A DNA stretch of 64,000 nucleotides from Palleniella intestinalis (GCF_013166595.1 NZ_JABKKG010000007.1:62001-126000); one strand, 5' to 3'; positions 1-9,187 are shown, numbered from the stretch's first letter. Notes: generated by a model from the letters alone, not told the origin. Translations and numbers: made by a program.

Positions 1-768
1 TACAGCGGGCTTGGACAGCTCACATGGTTCCGCAACAAGTTCAAGAGCGTCAACATCAACCACGGCTACAAGAGCATCTACGCCGTAGGCTCTTACAGCA
101 GCTTCTCCACATTCCAGGAGTTCATGAACGGACTGGGCTTCATCTCCGACGCAGCGACCTCCAACCCTATCCCTAACTCGATGTACAACATCTCACAGGT
201 GAGCATCAACGAGGCGTTCTCCCCTCTCCTCGGCATCGACGTGACCCTGCACAACGGCATGACACTGAAGGGCGAATACCGTACCACACGTGTCATAAAC
301 CTCTCCATGACAAGTGTGCAAATCTCTGAGACAACGTCCAAGGACTGGGTGTTCGGCATGGGCTACAAGATTCAGGACTTCCGCCTCCTCGGCGGAACGA
401 ACCACCGCAAGGTCAAAGGCTCCGGCAAGAAAGGCTCCGGCAATGACGATGACAACAATAAAAACAAAAACAGCACGAAGAGGAACACACGACGCAACGG
501 ATTCAGCCACGACCTTAACCTGCGTCTCGACCTCAGTTTCAGGAAGCAGGCGGCCATCAACCGTGACATCGCCTCCATGGTCTCCACGGCGACAAGCGGC
601 AACAACGCCTTCAAACTGTCGTTCTCTGCCGACTACGCCATGTCACGACTGATGACCATGAGCTTCTATTTCGACCGCCAGAGCAACACTCCGCTGCTGT
701 CGAACAACTCCTACCCTACGACAACGCAGGACTTCGGACTGTCACTGAAATTCTCGCTGGCAAGATGA
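1..768 (+). CDS. sprA: SprA/Sov-type outer-membrane protein, C-terminal end (partial)
   Basis: The reading frame is open from the first base and ends at TGA 766-768, so only the last 255 codons are visible and the start lies upstream. SprA (Sov in Porphyromonas) is the giant outer-membrane beta-barrel translocon of the type IX secretion system. The visible part has the alternating polar/hydrophobic strands expected of a barrel, a Lys/Asp/Asn-rich low-complexity loop around codons 135-160, and a terminal strand ending in Phe-Ser-Leu-Ala-Arg. The family call rests on recalled similarity of the C-terminal strands and on the size-independent barrel character. It is not certain because most of the protein is missing. 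A palindromic repeat follows directly. Confidence 0.75.
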   Translation, partial: YSGLGQLTWFRNKFKSVNINHGYKSIYAVGSYSSFSTFQEFMNGLGFISDAATSNPIPNSMYNISQVSINEAFSPLLGIDVTLHNGMTLKGEYRTTRVINLSMTSVQISETTSKDWVFGMGYKIQDFRLLGGTNHRKVKGSGKKGSGNDDDNNKNKNSTKRNTRRNGFSHDLNLRLDLSFRKQAAINRDIASMVSTATSGNNAFKLSFSADYAMSRLMTMSFYFDRQSNTPLLSNNSYPTTTQDFGLSLKFSLAR

Positions 769-789
769 TGCCTGCCACATGACTTTCCG

Positions 790-870
790 AAAGGTAACAC
801 TTGACCAAACAAAAGGTAACACTTTGCATGGTGAAGTGTTACCTTTTACCACGCAAAGTGTTACCTTTCG
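790..870. repeat. GGTAACACTT palindromic repeat cluster, copy 1
   Basis: Two forward units reading AAAGGTAACACTT (790-802 and 812-824) are followed by two inverted units reading AAGTGTTACCTTT (834-846 and 855-867). Together they can fold into nested hairpins between the end of sprA and dacB. Related clusters lie at 25881-25963, 39715-39796 and 61968-62044. The role is unknown. It could serve as a transcription terminator for sprA, or be a REP-like selfish repeat. Confidence 0.8.
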
Positions 871-927
871 TTTTAGTCACAATATTGAACATAAAAACTA
901 ACCATAAAGTATCGTAAACAAATACCT

Positions 928-2217
928 ATGAGACGATTTTTCATTCTGATATTCCTCCTTTTCAAAGCAGCATTCCTCCTGCCCGTAACAGCACAAGAAA
1001 TGACTGACTCCATACCGGAAGACACCATCTCACCCGACAGCATCTTGGCATTCTCGGACAGTATCGCACCAGACACCTTACAGTGCGACTCCGTCACACC
1101 AAAGACCATACAGCAACGCATCCATGAACTCCTCGACACGGAGTTCTTCCAAAAGACACAGGTCGGCATAATGGTCTACGACCTCACCGCCGACACCCTC
1201 GTCTTCGCCCACAACGAGCGGCAGCTTCTGCGACCTGCCTCAACGATGAAAGTCCTTACCGCCATCACCGCCCTGGACTACCTTGAAGGCTCCTACCGCT
1301 ACTCCACCTCACTGAAATACAACGACGGCGACATCACCGTTGCCGGCGGAATGGACCCACGTTTCAACACTGACGACATGAACGCTTTCGTGGAAGCAAT
1401 CGAGAAACTCAAGCTGGACACCATCTACGGCTCTCTGAAGGCGGACCGCTCCTTCAAGGACGACAAACTCCTTGGCGAAGGCTGGTGCTGGGATGACAAG
1501 AATCCGGTGCTCACTCCGCTGCCTTGGAGCCGCAAGGACAACTTCCTCGAGAAGTTCCGGCAACGCCTTGACGACGCCAACATCACCATCCTCCCCAAGG
1601 ACTCCATACCCCTCGACTCCCTCGGCAACCGCATCGCCGTCGCATCATCAGCCGTCAAGCCCGCCACTCTCATCACACGCCACCACACCCTCGACCAGAT
1701 TCTCGGCAGGATGATGAAAGAGTCCGACAACTTCTATGCCGAGACAATGCTCTACCAGATAGCACACCGCCACGGCGGACGCAAAGCCTCTGCAAAGCAC
1801 GCCTTCACCGTGATGAAGCAACTGATAAGGAAACTCGGGCTCAACCCCTCCGACTACCGCCTTGCCGACGGCTCCGGACTCTCCCTCTACAACTACCAGA
1901 CAGCGGAGCTCCAGACCCTCCTCCTGCGCTATGCTTACCACGACTCCAACATCTACAGCCACCTCCACTCCTCACTCCCCATCGCCGGAGTCGACGGCAC
2001 ACTCAAGGACCGCATGAAGCGCACAAAGGGCAGGAACAATGTCCGCGCCAAAACTGGCACACTCTCCGGCATCTCCTCCCTCGCCGGCTACCTCACCACC
2101 GACAGCGGCTCCACACTCTGCTTCTCCATCATCAACCAAGGCATCCGACGCGCCGCACCCGCAAAAGCATTCCAGGACAAAGTCTGCATACTACTCTGCG
2201 AGTACGGAGCGGAATAA
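928..2217 (+). CDS. dacB: D-alanyl-D-alanine carboxypeptidase/endopeptidase, PBP4 family
   Basis: This periplasmic low-molecular-weight penicillin-binding protein (peptidase S13) trims or opens peptidoglycan cross-links. At 429 residues it has a hydrophobic signal peptide at about 1-22. The three active-site motifs are all present: STMK at 105-108 (nucleophile Ser105, Lys108), SDN at 266-268 and KTG at 375-377. The long insert between the first two motifs, typical of class C PBPs, is also present. The start was chosen because the signal peptide begins directly at this ATG. It stands alone between sprA and the Mrr-like gene. The family assignment is firm; the exact physiological substrate is inferred. 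Confidence 0.95.
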   Translation: MRRFFILIFLLFKAAFLLPVTAQEMTDSIPEDTISPDSILAFSDSIAPDTLQCDSVTPKTIQQRIHELLDTEFFQKTQVGIMVYDLTADTLVFAHNERQLLRPASTMKVLTAITALDYLEGSYRYSTSLKYNDGDITVAGGMDPRFNTDDMNAFVEAIEKLKLDTIYGSLKADRSFKDDKLLGEGWCWDDKNPVLTPLPWSRKDNFLEKFRQRLDDANITILPKDSIPLDSLGNRIAVASSAVKPATLITRHHTLDQILGRMMKESDNFYAETMLYQIAHRHGGRKASAKHAFTVMKQLIRKLGLNPSDYRLADGSGLSLYNYQTAELQTLLLRYAYHDSNIYSHLHSSLPIAGVDGTLKDRMKRTKGRNNVRAKTGTLSGISSLAGYLTTDSGSTLCFSIINQGIRRAAPAKAFQDKVCILLCEYGAE

Positions 2218-2264
2218 CCAACAATATCACCGCAAAGAGTCGCATTGTTAAAAAAATAAGAACA

Positions 2265-2296
2265 TTTGCAGATGTCGAATATTTCAACTAAATTTG
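2265..2296 (+). promoter_or_regulatory. Bacteroidota-type promoter for the Mrr-N gene
   Basis: TTTG at 2265-2268 and TAAATTTG at 2289-2296 are separated by 20 bases. This fits the Bacteroidota primary sigma consensus (TTTG, 19-21, TAnnTTTG). Transcription would start near 2302, about 60 bases before the ATG at 2364. Confidence 0.75.
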
Positions 2297-2363
2297 CAAA
2301 GAAGTAACATCTAATGTACAACATTGCATCTAAATATATTAATCATCCAAACTTACAATAACA

Positions 2364-2705
2364 ATGATACCTAATGTCAAAGATTGCCAAGAACCTTTAC
2401 TACATTTCTTAAGTGACGGTAAAACACACTCGTGGCAGGAGTGTAGCGATGCTATTGCCAACCACTTTCATCTAACACAAGAAGAACGCAATACTCTTCA
2501 GCCTAATGGAAAAGATACAAAAATCCACTTCAATGTTGGATGGGCAAAACACCATTTGAGAATGGCAGGAATGGTTGAAACCGTAAAACGTGGTCATTAC
2601 AGAATTACAGATAAAGGAATGATGCATATATCTAAACAATACAAATCAAATGAATCAAGAATAACCAGATTCGTTAATAAAATCAAGCAATACAATCTCC
2701 CCTAA
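2364..2705 (+). CDS. Orphan Mrr N-terminal (winged-helix) domain protein
   Basis: The 113-residue protein matches, by eye, the N-terminal domain of Mrr-type type IV restriction enzymes. This is a winged helix with a conserved W-x-x-x-H-L-x-x-A-G core, seen here as VGWAKHHLRMAGMVE, and a following R-G-x-Y-x-I-T-D-K-G wing. In Mrr this domain binds modified DNA and a PD-(D/E)xK nuclease domain follows. Here translation stops after about 110 residues, and no nuclease domain can be found in the next 400 bases in any frame. It has its own promoter and hairpin terminator, so it looks like a free-standing gene. It could be a DNA-binding regulator or the remnant of a restriction gene. Confidence 0.75.
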   Translation: MIPNVKDCQEPLLHFLSDGKTHSWQECSDAIANHFHLTQEERNTLQPNGKDTKIHFNVGWAKHHLRMAGMVETVKRGHYRITDKGMMHISKQYKSNESRITRFVNKIKQYNLP

Positions 2706-2744
2706 TTCTGTTTCTTGATTATTTTTGTTGACGAACTCATATAC

Positions 2745-2784
2745 ATTCAGTGCAGGCATTTCTGATGAAATGTCTGCACTGAAT
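2745..2784 (+). terminator. Hairpin after the Mrr-N gene
   Basis: Arms 2745-2760 (ATTCAGTGCAGGCATT) and 2769-2784 pair over 16 positions with one mismatch around an 8-base loop, 40 bases after the stop codon. The T-run is weak, so termination is likely but not certain. Confidence 0.6.
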
Positions 2785-3129
2785 TATTTATTATTAATGT
2801 TTTTAGAGACTTTCCAAAAGTCATCTACCTGCATTATTGCCAAAAATATCTACACTGAGAGTCATGAATTCTACATATTTAATCACGAAACCCGTTGGTA
2901 TAATTAATTTTGCGCAATCTACTGACATAATAAAGACAGCAATAACATCTTTTGGAGGATTTCTTTCAAAAAATATTCAACCAGAACTCCCACACAATTA
3001 TAAAGTTATAAGCTATGAGATATATCTATTTCATCGCTCATTTCCAATTCGTCCATTAAAACGGACGAATTGGAAATGGGAAGCTCCAAACCTCATAAAA
3101 AGTTTATTTTTTCAAGCACCACCGTTTTT
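2785..3129. other. Interval without a convincing gene; one perfect 16-bp hairpin
   Basis: No frame here has a convincing start or composition. A 118-codon frame across 2837-3193 enters the GH105 gene antisense and I do not accept it. The notable structure is a perfect 16-bp inverted repeat, arms 3039-3054 and 3063-3078 with an 8-base loop. It could terminate the minus-strand pectin genes ending at 3130, read from the right. Confidence 0.6.
3039..3078 (-). terminator. Perfect 16-bp hairpin downstream of the GH105 gene
   Basis: CATTTCCAATTCGTCC and its exact complement surround the loop ATTAAAAC. It sits about 50 bases past the GH105 stop codon. There is no strong T-run, so the terminator role is an inference from position and geometry. 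Confidence 0.5.
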
Positions 3130-4548
3130 TCACCTTGACGCTTCGGGGCTGTCGGCATGGAAGATAGGCTGTGTGGTCTTCTGCTCTGTCTGATAGAACT
3201 GTATGGCGCTGTCGTTCATCTTCGGGTGCTGGTGCTTCATCAGGTTAATCATCTCGGCGCCTGCCCAGATTACAGGGCCATAGCCGTGGGCGGCGTAGAC
3301 GTTCACGGGGCGGTAGCAGTAGAATGCGGGGTCAAAGGCCATGCCTGTGCCGACGCAAGTGTTCTCGACCTGTCCTTCGGCATTGATTTGTGTGGTTATG
3401 GCGTTCCATCCGAGCTGCACGACAGGGCCGTAGGCCATGGCGTCTATCCATCCTTTGTTGATGGCGTGGGCCATGCAGTAGACGTAGATGGCGGTGGCGG
3501 AGGTTTCAAGATAGGAGTCGTTGCGGTCAAGCAGCTGGTGCCACAGTCCTTCAGCGCTTTGGAGTGCTGCCAGTCCGCGGATATGGGATCGGAGGAGGCT
3601 CATGATCTTGTCACGCTGCGGATAGTCCTCGGGCAGCACATCGAGGACTTCGCACATGGTCAGCAATGCCCAACCGTTGGCGCGCCCCCAATGGAAGGCA
3701 GGGTGCTCGCTCATGCCCTCCACCCATCCGTGGCGGAAGAGATTCTTCTCGGGCACCCACATGCGCTCGGCAAACTGCAGGACTTGGCGGACGGCTTCGG
3801 CCTGATACTTCTGCGCATCCTTGCCGGCAATCGTTGAGTAGAAGGCCACCGGAGGTATTCCCATGAACATATCGTCCAGCCAAAGTGTGTTCCAGTGCGG
3901 ACGGGTGCGGGCGAAAGTACCGTCGGCAAGGCGATATTCCTTGTTGAGGATAAAGTCCATGTAATTCTCAATCAGGTCATTCAGTTTCAGGCTCTTGTCC
4001 TTCTGCGAAGCCTTGATCATGGCTGCGCATACTGCGCCTGCATCGTCCAATGCCGCCGGCCGGAGTATCTGGCGCATCTGCGGATCAACTTTCCCTTCCT
4101 TCATCAGTTCCCGGAAGTAAGGGGCTACTTCGGAAAGGAACTTGAAGCGGTCGGTGACATAGTCCATGTAGGCTGCATCGCCGGTGGCGTCGGCTGCGGC
4201 AAGCATGGCGGAATAGGTCACGCCCCATTCATAGCTTGCCAGTCGGAAAGCGCCACGCTCCAATTGGGAGTTTTTGTCTATAAAGCTGTAGTCGGTTATG
4301 GTCTTTCCGGTTTTCTCATTGATGACACGAGTTGGAGTGTTGGCTTCCAGATAGTGCAGCACTCTGTCCATGTCTTTCTTGATGCCTTCGATGGTCAGAG
4401 CCCCATAAGGCACTTTGTACGCAGGCTGCAAGAGATGCAGAGGAGTGTTGGAGTCGTTCATCACTTCCTTTTTCTTCTTCTGGGCTTGCATCCCAGTTGA
4501 AGCAAGCAGCGCCAATGCGCCAATCAGGATAATTCTTTTCTGTTTCAT
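3130..4548 (-). CDS. Exported GH105 unsaturated rhamnogalacturonyl hydrolase
   Basis: Glycoside hydrolases of family 105 (formerly grouped with family 88) remove the unsaturated uronic acid that pectin lyases leave at the non-reducing end of rhamnogalacturonan oligosaccharides. The 472-residue protein has a signal peptide (about 1-22). Family features include an LWLDDMFMG motif with the candidate catalytic aspartate pair at 225-226, HPAFHWGRANGWALL around 290, and GLWHQLLDR further on, which form the alpha6/alpha6 barrel. It lies 32 bases downstream of a rhamnogalacturonan lyase on the same strand, so the two are almost certainly co-transcribed and act in sequence. Activity on rhamnogalacturonan rather than other uronides is inferred from that neighbour. 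Confidence 0.9.
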   Translation of the reverse strand: MKQKRIILIGALALLASTGMQAQKKKKEVMNDSNTPLHLLQPAYKVPYGALTIEGIKKDMDRVLHYLEANTPTRVINEKTGKTITDYSFIDKNSQLERGAFRLASYEWGVTYSAMLAAADATGDAAYMDYVTDRFKFLSEVAPYFRELMKEGKVDPQMRQILRPAALDDAGAVCAAMIKASQKDKSLKLNDLIENYMDFILNKEYRLADGTFARTRPHWNTLWLDDMFMGIPPVAFYSTIAGKDAQKYQAEAVRQVLQFAERMWVPEKNLFRHGWVEGMSEHPAFHWGRANGWALLTMCEVLDVLPEDYPQRDKIMSLLRSHIRGLAALQSAEGLWHQLLDRNDSYLETSATAIYVYCMAHAINKGWIDAMAYGPVVQLGWNAITTQINAEGQVENTCVGTGMAFDPAFYCYRPVNVYAAHGYGPVIWAGAEMINLMKHQHPKMNDSAIQFYQTEQKTTQPIFHADSPEASR

Positions 4549-4580
4549 TATGTTTAGTTTTCAATTAATCAGTTTAATTA

Positions 4581-7500
4581 TTAATCATTCACAGGTGCCA
4601 CTTCCTGCAGATAGATGGCATCAAGACTCCATGTCGCCACTCCGTTGGTGGTGACGCCGACAGCTTCATCTGCGGGGGCTGGGACATGAGGAGGCAGAAT
4701 TGCCTTTATATCAAGAGGCTGCGGTATGCCGCCCTCTTTGCTTTTCAGCAAGGCTTTCCATGCCTCCTCCGCCAAGGCTCTGTCCATTGTCCGGTAAGCG
4801 GCATAGCCTGTGAGGCGTGAGTTCCTGAACTTTGTCCGCTTGCGGTAGTTCAAGGCGTATTCCAGCCAAGCATCTTCCCATTCGGGCAGGTCAACCATGG
4901 TTATCATTTCGTTCATAACCTCAAAGCCTCCCATAATGGTGACAAGGTGGTTAGTGTTAAGCAAAGTCGGGTCGCACTCGGTAGTGATGATGCCAGTAGC
5001 AGGGTCGAATCCCAATGCGGCAGGGCCTGTGGAAATGCGGTTAGGGAGCTTGCAGATGCTCTTCATGCCTGCAAGAATCTTGTCACGGTAGAGGGTGTCC
5101 TGCGTGCGTTCCCATTCGGTCATCCAATTGCATGCATAAGAAATCCAGTCAGGGCCGATGCGCAAGCGTGCGGGAGCTGTGCATGGATAGAGTTCACGAG
5201 GCTGCGCCAGGCGCATAGGGTCTAATGTGTAGAGCTTTTGCTCGGCGTCTTTCACCTCCGCCATCAGGTCGCCGCAGCGCTCGTCGGTGGTCAGATAGTA
5301 GTAATAGCGGTTCCAAGCCGCCTGGCTTATACGGGCTTCCTTGGCTCCGCATCCCCAATGGCTGACATTGTGGCGGCTGCCCAATCCCGCATTAGGGCCT
5401 ATGTGGTAGACATCCACCTCACAGGTGTGGCGTGTGATGGCTTCCGCCATCCGCCAGATGTCGGCGCGTCCGGTGCGCAGGAAATTGTACCAAATCCACA
5501 TGTTGGACGCCAATTCGGTGTTGTCCCACGCATATCCTCCGATGTCGTAACGCCAACAGTGGCGCACAGGGTCGTAGTCGTGCATGACATCGCCGTAGTT
5601 CCAGAAGCCATACCATTTATGCTGCTCTATGGCTTTCCGGTAATAGTCGATGTATGCATCAAGTCTGTCCTCCACGGCTGTGCGGAAAGGTGTCGTGCGG
5701 TCGGGCAGACTCCACACTCCGAACGCACGTTGGGCATGGAGATATTCGGGTGTTGCCATAAGCATTCCCGGCTTGCACAGCTCTTCCGCTTGTCGGGCGA
5801 ACGCTTCTTTCCCATGATAGCCTTCTTCGGCGATGAGCGTAAAGGTAGAGGTGCGGGCAATGCCGTAAGGAGTGCTCATGCCCTCTTGCACATCCTCATA
5901 GCTGGCATTCAGGTCGTGAGCCACATTGTCGTAGTGGCGCAAGTCCATCGGTTCGGCGTCAGGACTCCAAATCCATGCTGTGAGTTCTGCCATCTTGCTT
6001 TTTGTCCCGTTGACCTCCAACGCTGACGGGTGGGACTGCCAGAAGTCGTGCATCCGGAGTCCGAGTCCTCCGCTGATGTCGCCCACAAAGGCATAGCCGT
6101 CGCTGCGTGTGCCGGAGAAAGTCCCAATCCAAGGATTGTCGGCATTGGCACGCTTGCGTATGGTGAATGCGTCAGCATTGGACTGCGAAAGGCGGTAGCC
6201 GTCCCATGAAGCCCAGTTGTCTATCAGGTTTTGGTTTGTTTTGTCAAATGCCTCATACTCTGGAATGCGCTTTCCCTCCATCTGCTGTTGCTGAAGCAAT
6301 CCATGGGTAATGTTCTTCGGCTTTTCGTCCGACTTATTCAAGGTCAGCACACGCCTGCCTATCAACGGCTGCACAGGCTCGCTCCACACACCTCCGTCGG
6401 CGCATGAGAAAGCGACATGGCGGTTGTAGAGAGCTTCACGCATAGGCACCTCAAAGCGTATGCCCAATGCTCGGATGAAGTCCTTGTCCTGATCGCCGTC
6501 ATAGACGAAGCTGTGCACCATTTTGACTTGTTCGCTTCCGGCATAGAAATAGAGGCGCACGACAAAAGGAAGCCACTCACGTCCGTCCTTGCCGTGGTGC
6601 ACACCTTCCAGTTTGACGGTGGCGCGTACTTTTCCGTTTTGCTCTATGCTTGCTTTCTGAAGGTGTCCGGTATAGTCTTGGAAGGTCAGTTGCTGAGTGC
6701 TTTCCGATAGCGGTTCGCTCTGTGTGCGGCACACCAGACGGGCATTGCCGCCCACTTTTATTTCTCCTTTCAGAAGACTGTCAATCAGGTTTTCTCCTGA
6801 CTTTGGGATGTATGCCGTCAGTTTTCCGGTATTTATGACAAGGCGATTGGACTCTTCGCTCACCTTGATGCAGGAAGCCACTTCCGTTTTTCTCTTTTTG
6901 CCGTCAACTTTCTGCAGCATAATGTTCTTTGCTCCGGCAGGAATAACGCCTGCCACCCCACTCCATTTTACAGAGCCGTCAGGCCAATAAGCCAACGGCC
7001 AAGTGTCTATGGCAATGGCATCTCCATTGGCATCTTTCAGTACAAAAGGGTCATTGGCACGCAGATAGCCTTTGGAGAAAGGCACGCCGAAGCTGACAGG
7101 CTTTGCGGATTCCGGTGCCTCACCTATCCATTGCAATGGAACTTGCGAGGCTTGCAGAGGTTCACAGTGGTAGCGGAAATTGGTGATGCGTGTACGTGAC
7201 AAGGTGGTGCGGAATCCGAACCATCCCTCTGTCAATGGGTTTGGATCACGGAAGTCCACCAGGCGTTTTCCGTCAATGTAGTAGCATACACGGTTGTTCT
7301 CATTGGTAATCTTGATGTGATACCAATGGTTTGGTTTCAGCAGGTTCTCCTTGTCGGTATATTCCGTAAGGATGGCTGGGCGTTTGTCCTTATTGGTCAC
7401 TCCGGCCTCATCACCGTCATATCGGCGGAATCGTGTCGTGGAGTTATGGTTTCCGCCATAGCCAAGATAGTAGAGCTGCAGTGTGTAGCAATTCAGGAAT

Positions 7501-7877
7501 ATGCCGCTGCGCCAATCAGCCCGTTTCCACAGATTGTCAGGCGATTGCGGATCGGATGCCATCCAGAAGCAGTTCAAGTCGCTCAGGCGGTCGCCTTCTT
7601 TCTCTACCACCACGCAGGCATCGTACTCTATGGTCACTTTGCCACTCATCTTCTCTTTACGCCAGAGTGTCAAACCTTTAGGGGACAAAATTTCTGCTGT
7701 ATCCCCCCTGAATGTCACCCGATAGTCGGGCGACTCAGACTCAACTCTCCAATACTTGTTGAATTGTTTGGCATTCAACCCTGACAAGGGCTGCTTCTGC
7801 TGTGCGCAAACCTCTTGGCAGACGAAGAGGGCGGCAACCAAAAGGCTGATGTAGGATGCAAATGTTTTGTTTTTCAT
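4581..7877 (-). CDS. Exported DUF6250 + exo-rhamnogalacturonan lyase (PcRGLX/YetA-like, PL26)
   Basis: This 1098-residue protein carries a signal peptide (about 1-25). An N-terminal concanavalin-like domain of the DUF6250 type follows, recognised by GLTLWRKEKMSG and a later SDLNCFWMA, to about residue 240. The rest, from about 265, matches the PcRGLX/YetA-like lyase family: a GVPFSKG start, then YWPDGSVKWSG, and a long alpha/alpha barrel. Family members cleave rhamnogalacturonan I by beta-elimination from the chain end, and this family is PL26 in CAZy. The product, an unsaturated galacturonosyl end, is the substrate of the GH105 enzyme encoded next. No SusC/SusD pair is visible, so this is a partial pectin locus or an isolated pair. 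Confidence 0.85.
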   Translation of the reverse strand: MKNKTFASYISLLVAALFVCQEVCAQQKQPLSGLNAKQFNKYWRVESESPDYRVTFRGDTAEILSPKGLTLWRKEKMSGKVTIEYDACVVVEKEGDRLSDLNCFWMASDPQSPDNLWKRADWRSGIFLNCYTLQLYYLGYGGNHNSTTRFRRYDGDEAGVTNKDKRPAILTEYTDKENLLKPNHWYHIKITNENNRVCYYIDGKRLVDFRDPNPLTEGWFGFRTTLSRTRITNFRYHCEPLQASQVPLQWIGEAPESAKPVSFGVPFSKGYLRANDPFVLKDANGDAIAIDTWPLAYWPDGSVKWSGVAGVIPAGAKNIMLQKVDGKKRKTEVASCIKVSEESNRLVINTGKLTAYIPKSGENLIDSLLKGEIKVGGNARLVCRTQSEPLSESTQQLTFQDYTGHLQKASIEQNGKVRATVKLEGVHHGKDGREWLPFVVRLYFYAGSEQVKMVHSFVYDGDQDKDFIRALGIRFEVPMREALYNRHVAFSCADGGVWSEPVQPLIGRRVLTLNKSDEKPKNITHGLLQQQQMEGKRIPEYEAFDKTNQNLIDNWASWDGYRLSQSNADAFTIRKRANADNPWIGTFSGTRSDGYAFVGDISGGLGLRMHDFWQSHPSALEVNGTKSKMAELTAWIWSPDAEPMDLRHYDNVAHDLNASYEDVQEGMSTPYGIARTSTFTLIAEEGYHGKEAFARQAEELCKPGMLMATPEYLHAQRAFGVWSLPDRTTPFRTAVEDRLDAYIDYYRKAIEQHKWYGFWNYGDVMHDYDPVRHCWRYDIGGYAWDNTELASNMWIWYNFLRTGRADIWRMAEAITRHTCEVDVYHIGPNAGLGSRHNVSHWGCGAKEARISQAAWNRYYYYLTTDERCGDLMAEVKDAEQKLYTLDPMRLAQPRELYPCTAPARLRIGPDWISYACNWMTEWERTQDTLYRDKILAGMKSICKLPNRISTGPAALGFDPATGIITTECDPTLLNTNHLVTIMGGFEVMNEMITMVDLPEWEDAWLEYALNYRKRTKFRNSRLTGYAAYRTMDRALAEEAWKALLKSKEGGIPQPLDIKAILPPHVPAPADEAVGVTTNGVATWSLDAIYLQEVAPVND

Positions 7878-7900
7878 AATTTAGACAAGAAATATTGTTT

Positions 7901-9187
7901 TTATCCTTTGTGCGTCATGATGTCAAGCACATAGCGGTCAGTGATGTCCATGCCACGGCTGCCGATAGCCGTGAGGTTGCGGATGCTGTGGTCGACATCG
8001 TCATCGATGATTCCCTCTGCGGAAGTGACATGCTTGTTCTGTATGGCAAGCATCGCACTCATCACAGCAGTGCTCACGCCGGTCGTCAGTTTCAGCGCAC
8101 AACTTGGCTTCGCTCCGTCGCATATCATTCCCGTAAGGTTGGCAATCATGTTCTTCACAGAGAAGGAAATTTGCTCGTATGTTCCACCCATAAGGTATGT
8201 CATGCCGCAACTACTGCCGGTGCTTGCCACCACGCATCCGCAGAGTGCTGACAATGAGCCAAGGTGCTGCTTAATGTAAATCGCCGTAAGGTTGCTGATG
8301 ATGAGCGCCCTTATCAGTTCTTCCTCCGTATTGTGGTTTTCTTCGGCAAACACCACAACCGGCAAAGTGGTGCAGATGCCCTGATTGCCACTGCCACTGT
8401 TGCTCATCACAGGCACCATAGCTCCCGCCATACGTGCATCGCAGGCGCAGCTGGTGACGGAGAGAATCTTTGAGAAAATGCTGTTGCCCATGATGCCCTG
8501 CCCCAACGGACTGCACATTGTCTTGCCAAGCTGATGCCCATAGTTCTCACGCAAACCGCTTGCTGCCGCCTCCTCATTCAGCCGCTTCGCCTCAAGGATG
8601 AAACGCAAGTCCTCCACATCGGTCTCCGTGGCAAAATCATAAACCTTTCTCAATGTGAGGTCGACCTCACACTCCCCTTCATGATGAACAGCAGCACCGT
8701 CCTGCTGTAGCAGCACCTCAGAGTCTTTGCGCAGGAAGACAAACTCAGTATGGTGAGTCTTTATCCTTGCCTCCGCCTCGTGGCCATCAGCCTGACAAAT
8801 GACATTGATAAAGAGCTTGTCCCGGTCTTCCTCCTCTAACTTTATCTCTATGCGGTTTTCAGCAATATACTGTTTGCCTTCCTCCACAACCTGCTTGTTG
8901 CTGTCACGCAACACTTCCAGCCCAAGCTCCGGTTTTCCGACAAGCGCACCGAGTGCCACCGCTATCGGCAGCCCAATCATCCCCGTACCGGGAATACCTA
9001 CGCCCATGGCGTTCTTTATCATGTTCGCACTCAGTCTCAGTGCAATACGCTCCGGTCTTGCGCCAAGAATCTCCGTTGCGCGAGCCACACACAGCGCAAC
9101 AGCCATCGGTTCCGTGCAGCCAATTGCCGGCACCACCTGCTGCTTGATAAGTTCTATTATCGCTTCCTTTTCGTTTTGAGTAATCAT
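7901..9187 (-). CDS. L-cysteine desulfidase / UPF0597 (YhaM) family protein
   Basis: The family converts L-cysteine to pyruvate, ammonia and sulfide with an iron-sulfur cluster, without pyridoxal phosphate. Its fold is shared with the alpha chain of bacterial serine dehydratase. The 428-residue protein starts with the conserved AIGCTEP motif (Cys24, equivalent to the reported catalytic cysteine). It keeps cysteines at 272 (QGICTTLP), 316/318 and 327 (STGSSCGM), which fit the three cluster ligands. It is cytoplasmic, with no signal peptide. It sits 24 bases upstream of the PL26 gene on the same strand, so read-through is possible, but no functional link is evident. Cysteine is the best-supported substrate from the family; another 3-carbon amino acid is possible. 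Confidence 0.88.
   Translation of the reverse strand: MITQNEKEAIIELIKQQVVPAIGCTEPMAVALCVARATEILGARPERIALRLSANMIKNAMGVGIPGTGMIGLPIAVALGALVGKPELGLEVLRDSNKQVVEEGKQYIAENRIEIKLEEEDRDKLFINVICQADGHEAEARIKTHHTEFVFLRKDSEVLLQQDGAAVHHEGECEVDLTLRKVYDFATETDVEDLRFILEAKRLNEEAAASGLRENYGHQLGKTMCSPLGQGIMGNSIFSKILSVTSCACDARMAGAMVPVMSNSGSGNQGICTTLPVVVFAEENHNTEEELIRALIISNLTAIYIKQHLGSLSALCGCVVASTGSSCGMTYLMGGTYEQISFSVKNMIANLTGMICDGAKPSCALKLTTGVSTAVMSAMLAIQNKHVTSAEGIIDDDVDHSIRNLTAIGSRGMDITDRYVLDIMTHKG

Noticed and set aside
790..870. CRISPR array
   Set aside because: The repeated units are palindromic, in mixed orientation and without regular spacers. No cas genes are in the window.
2837..3193. 118-codon plus-strand open frame
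   Set aside because: It runs through the perfect hairpin at 3039-3078 and into the GH105 gene antisense. No family sequence or promoter supports it.
3157..4500. Two long plus-strand open frames (226 and 201 codons)
   Set aside because: Both are antisense to the GH105 gene and have no recognisable protein features.
5238..6026. 262-codon plus-strand open frame
   Set aside because: It is fully antisense to the rhamnogalacturonan lyase gene, whose sense frame shows clear family motifs. The long shadow frame follows from GC-rich codon use.
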